Assembly: GCA_018715775.1 (NCBI GenBank)
Contig: DVKZ01000103.1
Location: forward strand, 1-37,818
DNA: 37,818 bases
Reading direction: 5' to 3'
Origin: Candidatus Fimousia stercorigallinarum
GTDB lineage: Bacteria; Bacillota; Clostridia; Lachnospirales; Lachnospiraceae
Position numbers and translations under genes: made by a program. The notes under the pieces were generated by a model. It was not told where the DNA came from. It was given only the letters and a program-made list of their open reading frames with translations, and made no database searches. The number at the start of each line of letters is the position of its first letter. Position 1 is the first letter of the stretch. Of this stretch, positions 8,071 through 15,958 are shown piece by piece.

Positions 8071-9981
8071 ATGGCAGATAAAAACAAAGGACCGGAAATG
8101 AAAAAAGGTACATTTTCCAGATTGATGAAATATATATTTGCGCATTATTCCTGGAAGATCATGATTGTTCTTTTCTGTATTGTGATCAGTGCGATTTCGA
8201 CGGTTGTAGCGACCGTATTTTTACAGCGTCTGATCGATGAAGTTATTACACCGGGAATTACATCTGGATTTGATGCTGTCCGTGATCAGTTTATGATGAT
8301 CATCTCATTGATGATCCTGATCCATACGGCAGGTGTGATCGGATCCTTTACTTATACGAGGATCATGGCCGGAGTAACACAGGGCATATTGAAACATTTT
8401 CGTACGGATATGTTTAATAAGATGGAAATGCTCCCGATCAAATATTTTGATACGCATGCGCATGGCGATATTATGAGTACTTATACGAACGATACGGATG
8501 CGATCAGACAGCTGATCGGGCAGAGTCTTCCGATGATGTTCCAGACAATCCTCAGCGTTACTTCGATGGTAATCATGATGTTGTGTTACAGTATCTGGCT
8601 TACGATTGCCGTAGGTGTGATGAGTATCAGTATTGTATATGTTACGAAAAAGTTTGCCGGTGCCAGCGCAAAATACATGATGGTGCAGCAGGAAACTTTG
8701 GCGGAAGAAGAAGGTTTTATCGAAGAGATGATGAATGGACAGAAAGTTGTCAAAGTTTTCTGTCATGAGGAAGAAAGTAAAGAAGAATTTAAAAAAATTA
8801 ATGAAAAGCTGTTTGAAGCAGGAAGAACTGCGAATGCCAATGGTAACGTTTTGATGCCGATCTTACATAATATTGGAAATATTATGTATGTATTGCTTGC
8901 TCTGATCGGCGGCCTGATGGTATATTTCCAGGCACCGAATATCTCCTTGGTAGAAAACGGGGTTGTTACGATCGGTATTATTGTTTCATTTTTAAATATG
9001 TCCCGTCAGTTATCTCAGACAATCGGTCAGGCTTCCATGCAGGTGCCGATGATCGCAATGGGTCTTGCAGGTGCTACCCGTGTCTTTGATCTGTTGGATC
9101 AGGAACCGGAGTTTGACGAAGGATATGTAACCCTGGTTTATGCAAGAAGAAATGAAAAAGGGGAACTGGAAGAAGCACCTTCCCGTACCGGACTCTGGGC
9201 ATGGAAACATCCGCATAAGGCAGATGGAACAGTTACGTATGTGGAATTAAAAGGACGTGTAGAATTAGAACATGTAGATTTTGGTTATGTTCCGGAGAAA
9301 ATGGTTCTTCATGACATTTCTTTATATGCAAAACCAGGCCAGAAAATTGCATTTGTTGGTGCGACCGGAGCTGGAAAAACGACGATCACAAATCTGATCA
9401 ACAGATTTTACGATATTCCGGATGGAAAGATCCGTTATGATGGTATCAATATTAATAAGATCAAAAAACACGATCTGCGTCATTCGCTTGGAATTGTTCT
9501 TCAGGATGTCAATTTATTTACCGGAACGGTTATGGACAATATCCGTTATGGCCGTCTGGTTGCTACGGATGAAGAATGTATTGAAGCAGCGAAATTGGCA
9601 AATGCACACGGGTTTATCGAGCGTCTTCCGGATGGATATCAGACGATGCTGACCGGAAACGGAGCCAGCCTGTCTCAGGGACAGAGACAGCTGATCTCAA
9701 TCGCGCGTGCGGCAGTTGCAAACCATCCGGTTATGATCCTGGATGAAGCGACGTCTTCCATCGATACGCGTACAGAAGCGCTGGTATCCGATGGAATGGA
9801 TAATCTGATGAAGGGAAGAACCGTATTCGTTATCGCTCACAGACTTTCGACTGTTCGTAACAGTAATGCGATCATGGTATTGGATCATGGACGGATCATT
9901 GAACGAGGCGACCATGACGACCTGATCGATCAAAAAGGTGTTTATTATCAGCTTTATACAGGAGCATTTGAACTGGAATAA
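8071..9981 (+). CDS. ABC exporter subunit with catalytic ATP site (BmrD-like half)
   Basis: A 636-residue half-transporter that pairs with the preceding gene. It has six predicted membrane helices (about 1-330). Its canonical Walker A is GATGAGKTT (430-438), the Walker B is ILDEATSS with catalytic Glu559, and the switch is His590 (IAHRLST). Its own signature is LSQGQ rather than LSGGQ, so it supplies the degenerate half of the partner's site: the two subunits complement each other as expected for a one-active-site heterodimer. About 45 extra residues between the membrane and ATPase domains (around 352-398, with GLWAWKHPHKADG) resemble the insertion seen in BmrD/YheH-type subunits. Translation starts directly after the partner's stop with AAGGAGGTGG inside the partner's last codons. 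Confidence 0.94.
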   Translation: MADKNKGPEMKKGTFSRLMKYIFAHYSWKIMIVLFCIVISAISTVVATVFLQRLIDEVITPGITSGFDAVRDQFMMIISLMILIHTAGVIGSFTYTRIMAGVTQGILKHFRTDMFNKMEMLPIKYFDTHAHGDIMSTYTNDTDAIRQLIGQSLPMMFQTILSVTSMVIMMLCYSIWLTIAVGVMSISIVYVTKKFAGASAKYMMVQQETLAEEEGFIEEMMNGQKVVKVFCHEEESKEEFKKINEKLFEAGRTANANGNVLMPILHNIGNIMYVLLALIGGLMVYFQAPNISLVENGVVTIGIIVSFLNMSRQLSQTIGQASMQVPMIAMGLAGATRVFDLLDQEPEFDEGYVTLVYARRNEKGELEEAPSRTGLWAWKHPHKADGTVTYVELKGRVELEHVDFGYVPEKMVLHDISLYAKPGQKIAFVGATGAGKTTITNLINRFYDIPDGKIRYDGININKIKKHDLRHSLGIVLQDVNLFTGTVMDNIRYGRLVATDEECIEAAKLANAHGFIERLPDGYQTMLTGNGASLSQGQRQLISIARAAVANHPVMILDEATSSIDTRTEALVSDGMDNLMKGRTVFVIAHRLSTVRNSNAIMVLDHGRIIERGDHDDLIDQKGVYYQLYTGAFELE

Positions 9982-9994
9982 CAGGAGAAGAAAC

Positions 9995-11014
9995 ATGTAT
10001 GATTGGTTAAGCCTGTTGGATAAAAATTGCGTTTACACGATTTTTATGGTGATCGATGGGGAAAATAAAGGTGAAAAACTGGTTTTATCTGAGGAAAAAG
10101 TGATATGGAAATCACAGAAATGTGAATTTTTATCACAAAATCTTAAGGAAATAAAAAAGACATGCCAACAGGGAATTCTTATAATAGAAGGGCAAAGGAT
10201 ATTCTGTGAACAGATTGGCAGTCCGGCATCGCTTGTAATATGCGGCGCCGGATATGTCTCCCTCGCAGTGATAATGATCGCAAAGAGCATCGGTATGCAT
10301 GTGACGGTGATTGAGGACCGCCCGAAGTTTGCAGATCATGCAAGAAAGGCAGGAGCCGATGTTGTCTATTGTGAATCTTTTGGGAAAGGACTGGCTGGAA
10401 TAGAAGGCGGCCAGGATACTTATTTTGTCGTTGTAACGCGGGGGCACAGATATGATAAAGAATGTCTGGAAGCTATTTTGCAAAAACCGTATGCGTATCT
10501 TGGCATGATGGGCAGCAGGCGGCGTGTGACCGCGATGAAAGAACAGCTGTTGCAAAATGGAAACGATCCGAATGATGTAGAGAAGATCCACATGCCGATC
10601 GGCCTTTCGATCAGTGCAGAATCGCCGGAAGAAATTGCCGTTTCGATCATGGCAGAAATCATCATGGTTAAAAACCAAAAAAGAAAAGCTTCGGAATACA
10701 GCCGTCAGATGATCCGGTATCTGACCGGCCAGACAGGTAGTGAACTGAAAAAGGTGCTGGCTACGATCGTGGAAAAACACGGATCTGCCCCGAGAAAGGC
10801 CGGTACGAAAATGCTCATCCTGGAAAATGGACAGACAATCGGTACGATCGGAGGCGGATGTGCGGAAGCAAATGTGATCCGCCAGGGCATGTTCTTGATG
10901 GATCGTACCCATATGGATTCTGAATTAACGAAAGTACACATGTCAGGGGAAGAGATGCAGGAAATGATGTGCGGCGGGAATATGGAAGTGTTTTTGGAGA
11001 AGATTGGTTATTAA
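9995..11014 (+). CDS. XdhC/CoxI-family protein with reversed domain order
   Basis: A 339-residue protein related to XdhC/CoxI, factors that insert or mature the molybdenum cofactor of xanthine-dehydrogenase-type hydroxylases. In typical members the small XdhC_CoxI domain is first and the Rossmann domain second. Here the Rossmann domain comes first (LVICGAGYVSLAV, GAG at 84-86; GMMGSRRRV; PIGLSISAESPEEIAVS), and the XdhC_CoxI motif comes last (ATIVEKHGSAPRKAGTKM and GTIGGGCAEANV, about residues 255-300, with MCGGNMEVFLE at the end). The ATG at 9995 follows AGGAGA; an upstream in-frame codon at 9938 lies in the ABC gene. It is 13 bases after the ABC exporter, so may be cotranscribed. No molybdenum hydroxylase gene is in the window. 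Confidence 0.88.
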   Translation: MYDWLSLLDKNCVYTIFMVIDGENKGEKLVLSEEKVIWKSQKCEFLSQNLKEIKKTCQQGILIIEGQRIFCEQIGSPASLVICGAGYVSLAVIMIAKSIGMHVTVIEDRPKFADHARKAGADVVYCESFGKGLAGIEGGQDTYFVVVTRGHRYDKECLEAILQKPYAYLGMMGSRRRVTAMKEQLLQNGNDPNDVEKIHMPIGLSISAESPEEIAVSIMAEIIMVKNQKRKASEYSRQMIRYLTGQTGSELKKVLATIVEKHGSAPRKAGTKMLILENGQTIGTIGGGCAEANVIRQGMFLMDRTHMDSELTKVHMSGEEMQEMMCGGNMEVFLEKIGY

Positions 11015-11043
11015 TTGAGGGTTCAGAGCATTTATGCTATAAT
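11015..11043 (+). promoter_or_regulatory. Promoter of the membrane-protein/cdaA/cdaR operon
   Basis: TTGAGG (11015-11020), a 17-base spacer and TATAAT (11038-11043) preceded by TGC, an extended -10. The -35 begins right after the XdhC stop codon. Confidence 0.75.
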
Positions 11044-11085
11044 AAAATCGATGCTTGGTAAGAATCGGAAGAGTGGAGGTGCAAT

Positions 11086-11553
11086 ATGGTTAGTGAAGAT
11101 AAAATTAAACTTATGACAAAAATCGCAATCTATGAATCCGGAGAGGGGAGAAAGGATCTTAGTATTGTTCATTTTCATATTCACCAATATATTAAACTTG
11201 AAACGATTCAGGCTTTTATAATCAATACGATTGCATTTATTATGGTGCTTTGTTTTGCAATGCTGATTTTTCTGGATACGGTTCTGCAGGTGATAGAGCA
11301 TCATCGATATGGCAGGTATCTGTTTGTTATTTTACTGCTCTATATTATATTTATAACGGTTCAGGTTTTATATGCCAGGATGCGGGCGATTGAACAATAT
11401 GAGGAGTCTCTGCCGAGAATCCGGGAATATAAAAAGTATTTGACGAAATTATATTATATGTATGAATTAGAGGAAAAACCGGAAGAAATGAAACAGGAAG
11501 AGCTGGAAGAGAAGCTGGAGGAGGAAATGAATGCAGAGACTATGGATTTTTAG
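11086..11553 (+). CDS. Unrecognised two-helix membrane protein, first gene of the cdaA operon
   Basis: A 155-residue protein I do not recognise. It has a soluble N-terminal part (about 1-42), two hydrophobic helices (about 43-65, with FIINTIAFIMVLCFAML, and 77-100, with YLFVILLLYIIFITVQVL), then a charged alpha-helical tail. The last 30 residues are strongly Glu-rich (EELEEKLEEEMN) and may form a coiled coil in the cytoplasm. Translation starts at 11086 behind GGAGG. It overlaps the next gene by 23 bases, and the run continues into cdaA and cdaR, so these genes are probably cotranscribed and could act on or respond to the cyclic di-AMP synthase. That link is inferred from position only. Confidence 0.8.
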   Translation: MVSEDKIKLMTKIAIYESGEGRKDLSIVHFHIHQYIKLETIQAFIINTIAFIMVLCFAMLIFLDTVLQVIEHHRYGRYLFVILLLYIIFITVQVLYARMRAIEQYEESLPRIREYKKYLTKLYYMYELEEKPEEMKQEELEEKLEEEMNAETMDF

Positions 11554-12487
11554 AGAAAAAGTAAAAACATTTATTGATCAGTATAGTCTGATCTTCCGGT
11601 GTATCGTAAAGTTCTTAGGAGCAATGATATCACTTTATACGGCAGGGACGCTGTTTGGCACGAATAACCTGCTTTCCAGCTTTTCGATATCGGTAGGAAT
11701 TTCTTTTATTTGCATTTTTATACCATTTTCGTATTCGTTCGTTGTATTTGCAGTAATCTGCTGTATACATGCCATGTCGATATCGATTGAAGTCATGTTT
11801 TTGCTGCTTTTGATCATTTTATTGATTTACGTCATTTATAACCGGAATTTTATGCAATGCGGTTATCTGGCTATTTTGACTTTTATTTTAATGCCAACCA
11901 GATTATCTGCGATGATTCCGATCATGGTTGGGATTTTTGCCGGTCCGGTGGGAATTCCTCCGATGTTGACAGGCGTATTGATCTATTATTATGCGATTAC
12001 GCTGAATGAGGTTATGCAGAACATAACGAGGAATGTAGGAACATACCAATTATATCAGCAGGTTTTGGATGCAATGATCTCAAATTCGGAAATCTTGTTA
12101 TGTCTGTTTACGTTTTTGATCATTTTATTGGTCTCACGGCAGTTATACAGAGCAAAATTCAGCTATGCATGGCATATTTCCATTCCGATTTCGGGAATTA
12201 TTTATGCATTGGTTTATTTATATGGAAGTTTCTTTTTGGAATTGGAAAGTTCTGTGGTCGATGTGATCGTTTCGGTTGTTCTTTCTGTGCTTGTTTTGGA
12301 AGTTATACAATTTTTTAAAAATGTTGTTGATTTTTCCAGAGTGGAAAATCTGCAGTTTGAAGATGATGAATACTATTATTATGTCAAAGCAGTGCCAAAG
12401 ATCAAGGTGACGGAGAAAGAATTTAATGTTAAGAAGATCAATACTAAAAGATCTGGGCTGATTCATCGAAAAGAAAAAACGGAGTAA
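11531..12487 (+). CDS. Unrecognised polytopic membrane protein upstream of cdaA
   Basis: A 318-residue integral membrane protein with about eight predicted helices (for example FICIFIPFSYSFVVFAVICC, MFLLLLIILLIYVIY and ILLCLFTFLIILLVS) and a short charged C-terminal tail of about 55 residues that includes DDEYYYYVKAVPKIKV. A central segment, MPTRLSAMIPIMVGIFAGP, is rich in Gly and Pro and may be a re-entrant loop. I see no ATPase, channel filter or enzyme motif. The start codon at 11531 lies within the upstream gene behind GGAGGAGG, so translation is probably coupled. Its stop is 10 bases before cdaA. Names such as permease would be guesses. Confidence 0.82.
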   Translation: MQRLWIFREKVKTFIDQYSLIFRCIVKFLGAMISLYTAGTLFGTNNLLSSFSISVGISFICIFIPFSYSFVVFAVICCIHAMSISIEVMFLLLLIILLIYVIYNRNFMQCGYLAILTFILMPTRLSAMIPIMVGIFAGPVGIPPMLTGVLIYYYAITLNEVMQNITRNVGTYQLYQQVLDAMISNSEILLCLFTFLIILLVSRQLYRAKFSYAWHISIPISGIIYALVYLYGSFFLELESSVVDVIVSVVLSVLVLEVIQFFKNVVDFSRVENLQFEDDEYYYYVKAVPKIKVTEKEFNVKKINTKRSGLIHRKEKTE

Positions 12488-12497
12488 GGTGGTTTAT

Positions 12498-13391
12498 ATG
12501 CGTAATATTTTAGCAAACATGGAGGAATATGTAAGCTTATTTTCTTTGCCGAATGTCGGGGTGAATGACGTTATTGACGTCGTGATTGTAAGCATTATTA
12601 TTTTCGAAGTGATCCGATGGATTCGGAATACGCGGGCATGGACCTTGTTTAAAGGGCTCATGGTACTGGTTGTTTTTACCATTATCGCAACGGTTTTGCA
12701 ATTACATACGATCATGTGGATTCTGGAGCGTTTTTTCAGTATCGGTATTACGGCGGCTTTGATCATTTTTCAGCCGGAACTCCGCCGTGGTCTGGAATCT
12801 CTCGGAAAGAGGAATGTCATCGCGAATATTTTCAGCTTTGATGAAACTTCGAAGAGAACGGAAGAAGAGTTCAATGATAAGAGCGTTCAGGCAATTGTAA
12901 AGGCCTGCGTTGAGATGGGAAAGGTAAAAACGGGTGCGTTGATCGTATTTGAACGGGATGACGGACTAAATGAAATCGAAAGAACCGGTATTCCCATTGA
13001 TGCTAAAATTACGAGTCAGCTTCTGATCAATATATTTGAACATAATACGCCCCTTCATGACGGTGCCGTGTTGATCAGAAACGGAAGAATCGTAGCGGCA
13101 ACCTGTTACCTTCCATTATCAGACAGCTTGGAGATAGGAAAAGAGCTTGGCACCCGCCACCGTGCGGCGATCGGCATGAGTGAAGCTTCGGACAGCATTT
13201 CCATTGCTGTTTCTGAGGAGACAGGAAGTATATCGATTGCAGAGCATGGCAAATTGTATCGAAATCTGGATGCAGAATCCCTGAAAGACTTTTTAAAAGT
13301 TCTGAAGCCGGATGAACCGGAGCAAAAGAAATTTAAATTCTGGAAAGGACGGGATAAGAATGAAAGAAAAAATCAGCAAACTGGCGAATAA
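12498..13391 (+). CDS. cdaA: Diadenylate cyclase CdaA
   Basis: CdaA makes the second messenger cyclic di-AMP from two ATP at the membrane. The 297-residue protein has three N-terminal membrane helices (about 17-90) and a DAC/DisA_N catalytic domain. Both signature motifs are seen: DGA (188-190, in PLHDGAVLIRNGRI) and RHR (220-222, in LGTRHRAAIG). The ATG at 12498, 5 bases after AAGGTGG (12486-12492), is preferred to the in-frame GTG at 12489. Its end overlaps cdaR by 32 bases. The usual third gene, glmM, is not downstream here. The messenger typically controls potassium and osmolyte transport and wall homeostasis. Confidence 0.96.
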   Translation: MRNILANMEEYVSLFSLPNVGVNDVIDVVIVSIIIFEVIRWIRNTRAWTLFKGLMVLVVFTIIATVLQLHTIMWILERFFSIGITAALIIFQPELRRGLESLGKRNVIANIFSFDETSKRTEEEFNDKSVQAIVKACVEMGKVKTGALIVFERDDGLNEIERTGIPIDAKITSQLLINIFEHNTPLHDGAVLIRNGRIVAATCYLPLSDSLEIGKELGTRHRAAIGMSEASDSISIAVSEETGSISIAEHGKLYRNLDAESLKDFLKVLKPDEPEQKKFKFWKGRDKNERKNQQTGE

Positions 13392-14634
13392 ATTGATTTC
13401 CGGAACTCTATCCCTCAGACTGCTTTCCATTGTTTTGGCAGTTTGCCTGTGGTCGTTGGTTGTTAATACAGAGGATCCGATTGAAACAAGAACATTTTCA
13501 AATGTGGAAGTGGAGATCATCAATTCTGATGTGATTAGCAATTTAAATCAGTCTTATCAGATAAAAAACGGAGAGAGAATATCTTTTTCTATCCGTGGTA
13601 AGAAGTCCATTGTTGACAAAATGAAAAAATCTGATTTTGAAGTAACTGCAGACCTGTCAGAATTATCCAGTGTTAATGCAGTTCCGATCAAGATCGTTGC
13701 AAAGAAATATGCGAATAATATAGAAATTGTTTTCGGAAATGATAAGACTCTGACATTGGAAATTGAGGATATGCAGCAGATCCAAGTTCCGGTAATCGCT
13801 GAAACAACGGGAAATGCTGCGGATGGCTATACGGTAGGTACTAAGACTACAAACCCCAACTTGGTCAGCATTAAGGGACCGGTCAGTATTGTCAAAGATC
13901 TGAAGCAGGTTAAAGTATTGGTTGATATTTCAGGAGCGGATAAAGATATTGTAACGGAAGTAACGCCGATATGCTACGATTCTGATGGAAAGCAGGTATC
14001 CAGCGACAGGATTACGCTCGATGCTTCAAAGATCAAAGTAAATATTGAAATCTGGAGGACAAAGAAGATTGATCTGACAGTGAGAACGACGGGTACACCG
14101 GCAGATGGTTATACGGTTGGAACGATTGATTATGAACCTCAGTCTATTTATGTGGCCGGAGAAAATGATGATTTAAAAAATATTTCGGAACTGGAACTTC
14201 CGGTTGTGAATGTTCGGGGCAAGAAATCCGCAGTGGAAAAGACGGTTGATCTGAACAGCATCTCTCTGCCGAAAGGAATCACGCTTGCCCAAACAGATAC
14301 GAGCGTAATGATCAAAGTGAATATTGATCAGACAGATGAGAAGAATCTTACAATCTCTTCCGATGATATATCTATCATGAACAACGATCAGAATTATCAG
14401 GTAGAGTTTTTGGATGACAGTCTTCGGTTGACATTGAGCGGTTTGAAAACAGCTGTGGCGAATACGACAATCTCGGATCTGAACCCACAGATCGATCTGA
14501 GCGGTCTTGAGACCGGCGAACATACGGTTACGATCAAACTGAATGATATTAATAATGTAGAAGTGTCCGGCTCCAGAAGGATTCGAATTAACCTGGTTGA
14601 TGATACGACGGAGGATACGGAAGCAACAGAATAA
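13360..14634 (+). CDS. cdaR: CdaA regulatory protein CdaR (YbbR-domain protein)
   Basis: A 424-residue membrane-anchored, mostly extracytoplasmic protein. A single N-terminal helix (SLRLLSIVLAVCLWSLVVNT, about 20-39) is followed by four YbbR-type beta repeats of about 80-90 residues. Repeats two and three share the near-identical element ADGYTVGT (in NAADGYTVGTKTT and TPADGYTVGTIDY). CdaR binds and modulates CdaA. The start at 13360 lies inside cdaA behind AAAGGA and gives tight translational coupling; a longer frame from 13312 has no ribosome-binding site. A bidirectional terminator follows. Confidence 0.93.
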   Translation: MKEKISKLANKLISGTLSLRLLSIVLAVCLWSLVVNTEDPIETRTFSNVEVEIINSDVISNLNQSYQIKNGERISFSIRGKKSIVDKMKKSDFEVTADLSELSSVNAVPIKIVAKKYANNIEIVFGNDKTLTLEIEDMQQIQVPVIAETTGNAADGYTVGTKTTNPNLVSIKGPVSIVKDLKQVKVLVDISGADKDIVTEVTPICYDSDGKQVSSDRITLDASKIKVNIEIWRTKKIDLTVRTTGTPADGYTVGTIDYEPQSIYVAGENDDLKNISELELPVVNVRGKKSAVEKTVDLNSISLPKGITLAQTDTSVMIKVNIDQTDEKNLTISSDDISIMNNDQNYQVEFLDDSLRLTLSGLKTAVANTTISDLNPQIDLSGLETGEHTVTIKLNDINNVEVSGSRRIRINLVDDTTEDTEATE

Positions 14635-14641
14635 TGAAAGA

Positions 14642-14678
14642 AGGAGGCAATTCTCTATAGGATTGCCTCCTGTTTTTT
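14642..14678. terminator. Bidirectional terminator between cdaR and the LCP gene
   Basis: AGGAGGCAAT (14642-14651) and ATTGCCTCCT (14662-14671) form a perfect 10-bp stem with a 10-base loop. On the + strand it is followed by TTTTTT (14673-14678). On the - strand it is followed by TTCTTTCATT, so it can also end the convergent LCP transcript. Confidence 0.88.
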
Positions 14679-15764
14679 CTAATTGTAAATTCCGGTCTGC
14701 CACATAATCTTATTGTTGATCTGCGTTAATTCATCGCTCATCTGATAATTTTCAGTACCAAATAAATTCTTGTGCAATTCAACAACATTTTTCTCCAATG
14801 TTACCGGTACATCATAGTATATTCCATCCGAAAGACGGATATCGGTATGATAATATGGAAAACCTTCTTGTTGTGACAGATCATACTGTAATGCGTTCAA
14901 CACAAGATTTCGTAAAGTAGTAGAATCAAGATTCGTCTGTATCTGTGGCAGAATCTCTTTCATTGCCCGTATAAAAGTGATTGGATGCTGTTGCCCTTTT
15001 TTCATGATCGCCTGAAGGACAAGTCTCTGTCGATTTGCACGGCTGATATCTCCATTCTGATTATGACGGATCCGCGCGTAAGCGACTGCCTGATTTCCAT
15101 CGAGTGTATATGTGCCTGCAGATGTGAAAATGGCCGAATCTCCGCCATTTAATTTATTTACTTCATTGATATATTTGTTCAGATCATCAATGAAATCAGC
15201 TTCTACTTCCAGTTCAATTCCGCCGATGGCATCTACAATATTTGCCATGATCTTGAAATTGACAGTTGCATACTGTGTGATATTCAGATCAAAATTGCGG
15301 TTCAAGGTACTGATCGCCAGTTCCGGTCCGCCGTAAGCATAGGCGTGATTAATTTTTGTATAGGTACCATTTACGCTGCAGTATGTATCCCTGTATACGG
15401 AAGTCAGTTTGACTTCTTTTGTTTCATTATTGATCGTCACAATGATGATCGCATCGGAACGACTCTTTTCGCTGGAAAGATCCTGTGAACGGGTATCAAC
15501 GCCAAATAAAGCGATGTTCGTATAATTTTCCATATTCGAATCATTATTTACAGTAACAAGCTGTGATTCATCCAACGGGGTCGTTTCAATTGTATTAATT
15601 ATATTAATTAACAAGGCGTATAGTGCGATTGCAGCAATAAATAAGATTTCCAGCAGTAAGATAAATTTCATTAATATAGGATGTCGTTTTTTCTTTCGCC
15701 GTTTTTTTTTCGATGATTTTCTTGATTCCGGCTGCTTTGTGTTTTTATAATGTTTGTCTTTCAT
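14679..15764 (-). CDS. LytR-CpsA-Psr (LCP) family wall-polymer transferase
   Basis: A 361-residue LCP protein, which transfers undecaprenyl-linked glycopolymers (teichoic acid, capsule) to peptidoglycan outside the membrane. Seen: a very basic cytoplasmic N-terminus (KKKRRKKKRH), one membrane helix (about 30-55), and the LCP domain with IALFGVDTRSQD, the conserved Asp-Ala-Ile strand SRSDAIIIVTI, SVYRDTYC, INHAYAYGG and the C-terminal arginine cluster ARIRHNQNGDISRANRQR. Arg and Asp residues of these motifs bind the pyrophosphate-Mg group. It is the only - strand gene. It is a plausible ligase for the polysaccharide made by the cluster at 18-28 kb, but could equally attach another polymer. Confidence 0.93.
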   Translation of the reverse strand: MKDKHYKNTKQPESRKSSKKKRRKKKRHPILMKFILLLEILFIAAIALYALLINIINTIETTPLDESQLVTVNNDSNMENYTNIALFGVDTRSQDLSSEKSRSDAIIIVTINNETKEVKLTSVYRDTYCSVNGTYTKINHAYAYGGPELAISTLNRNFDLNITQYATVNFKIMANIVDAIGGIELEVEADFIDDLNKYINEVNKLNGGDSAIFTSAGTYTLDGNQAVAYARIRHNQNGDISRANRQRLVLQAIMKKGQQHPITFIRAMKEILPQIQTNLDSTTLRNLVLNALQYDLSQQEGFPYYHTDIRLSDGIYYDVPVTLEKNVVELHKNLFGTENYQMSDELTQINNKIMWQTGIYN

Positions 15765-15804
15765 AATGTTTACACTCCAATCCTCTTATCAATGGTCTAA
15801 CAGT

Positions 15805-15833
15805 ATTCTACATGATTCTATCATAGGAAACAA
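15805..15833 (-). promoter_or_regulatory. Candidate promoter of the LCP gene
   Basis: On the - strand TTGTTT (15833-15828), 17 bases, TAGAAT (15810-15805), about 40 bases before the LCP start codon. The match is moderate. Confidence 0.4.
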
Positions 15834-15958
15834 TGATATTTTCTTAAAAAAATGTTGCAAAAACATAAATTTTACACATTTTGTTGCTATGATAATAAAA
15901 ACAAAGGAAATACCATATCTTATAATGTTGAGATACGGTGAAGAAAGGAGTATGAATT

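Noticed and set aside
10133..10912. 259-codon - strand frame opposite the XdhC-like gene
   Set aside because: A shadow of the coding strand, with no start signal and no recognisable domain.
15916..15935. CIRCE or other stress operator upstream of htrA
   Set aside because: The arms (TATCT, AGATA) are only 5 bases and do not match the CIRCE TTAGCACTC/GAGTGCTAA consensus.
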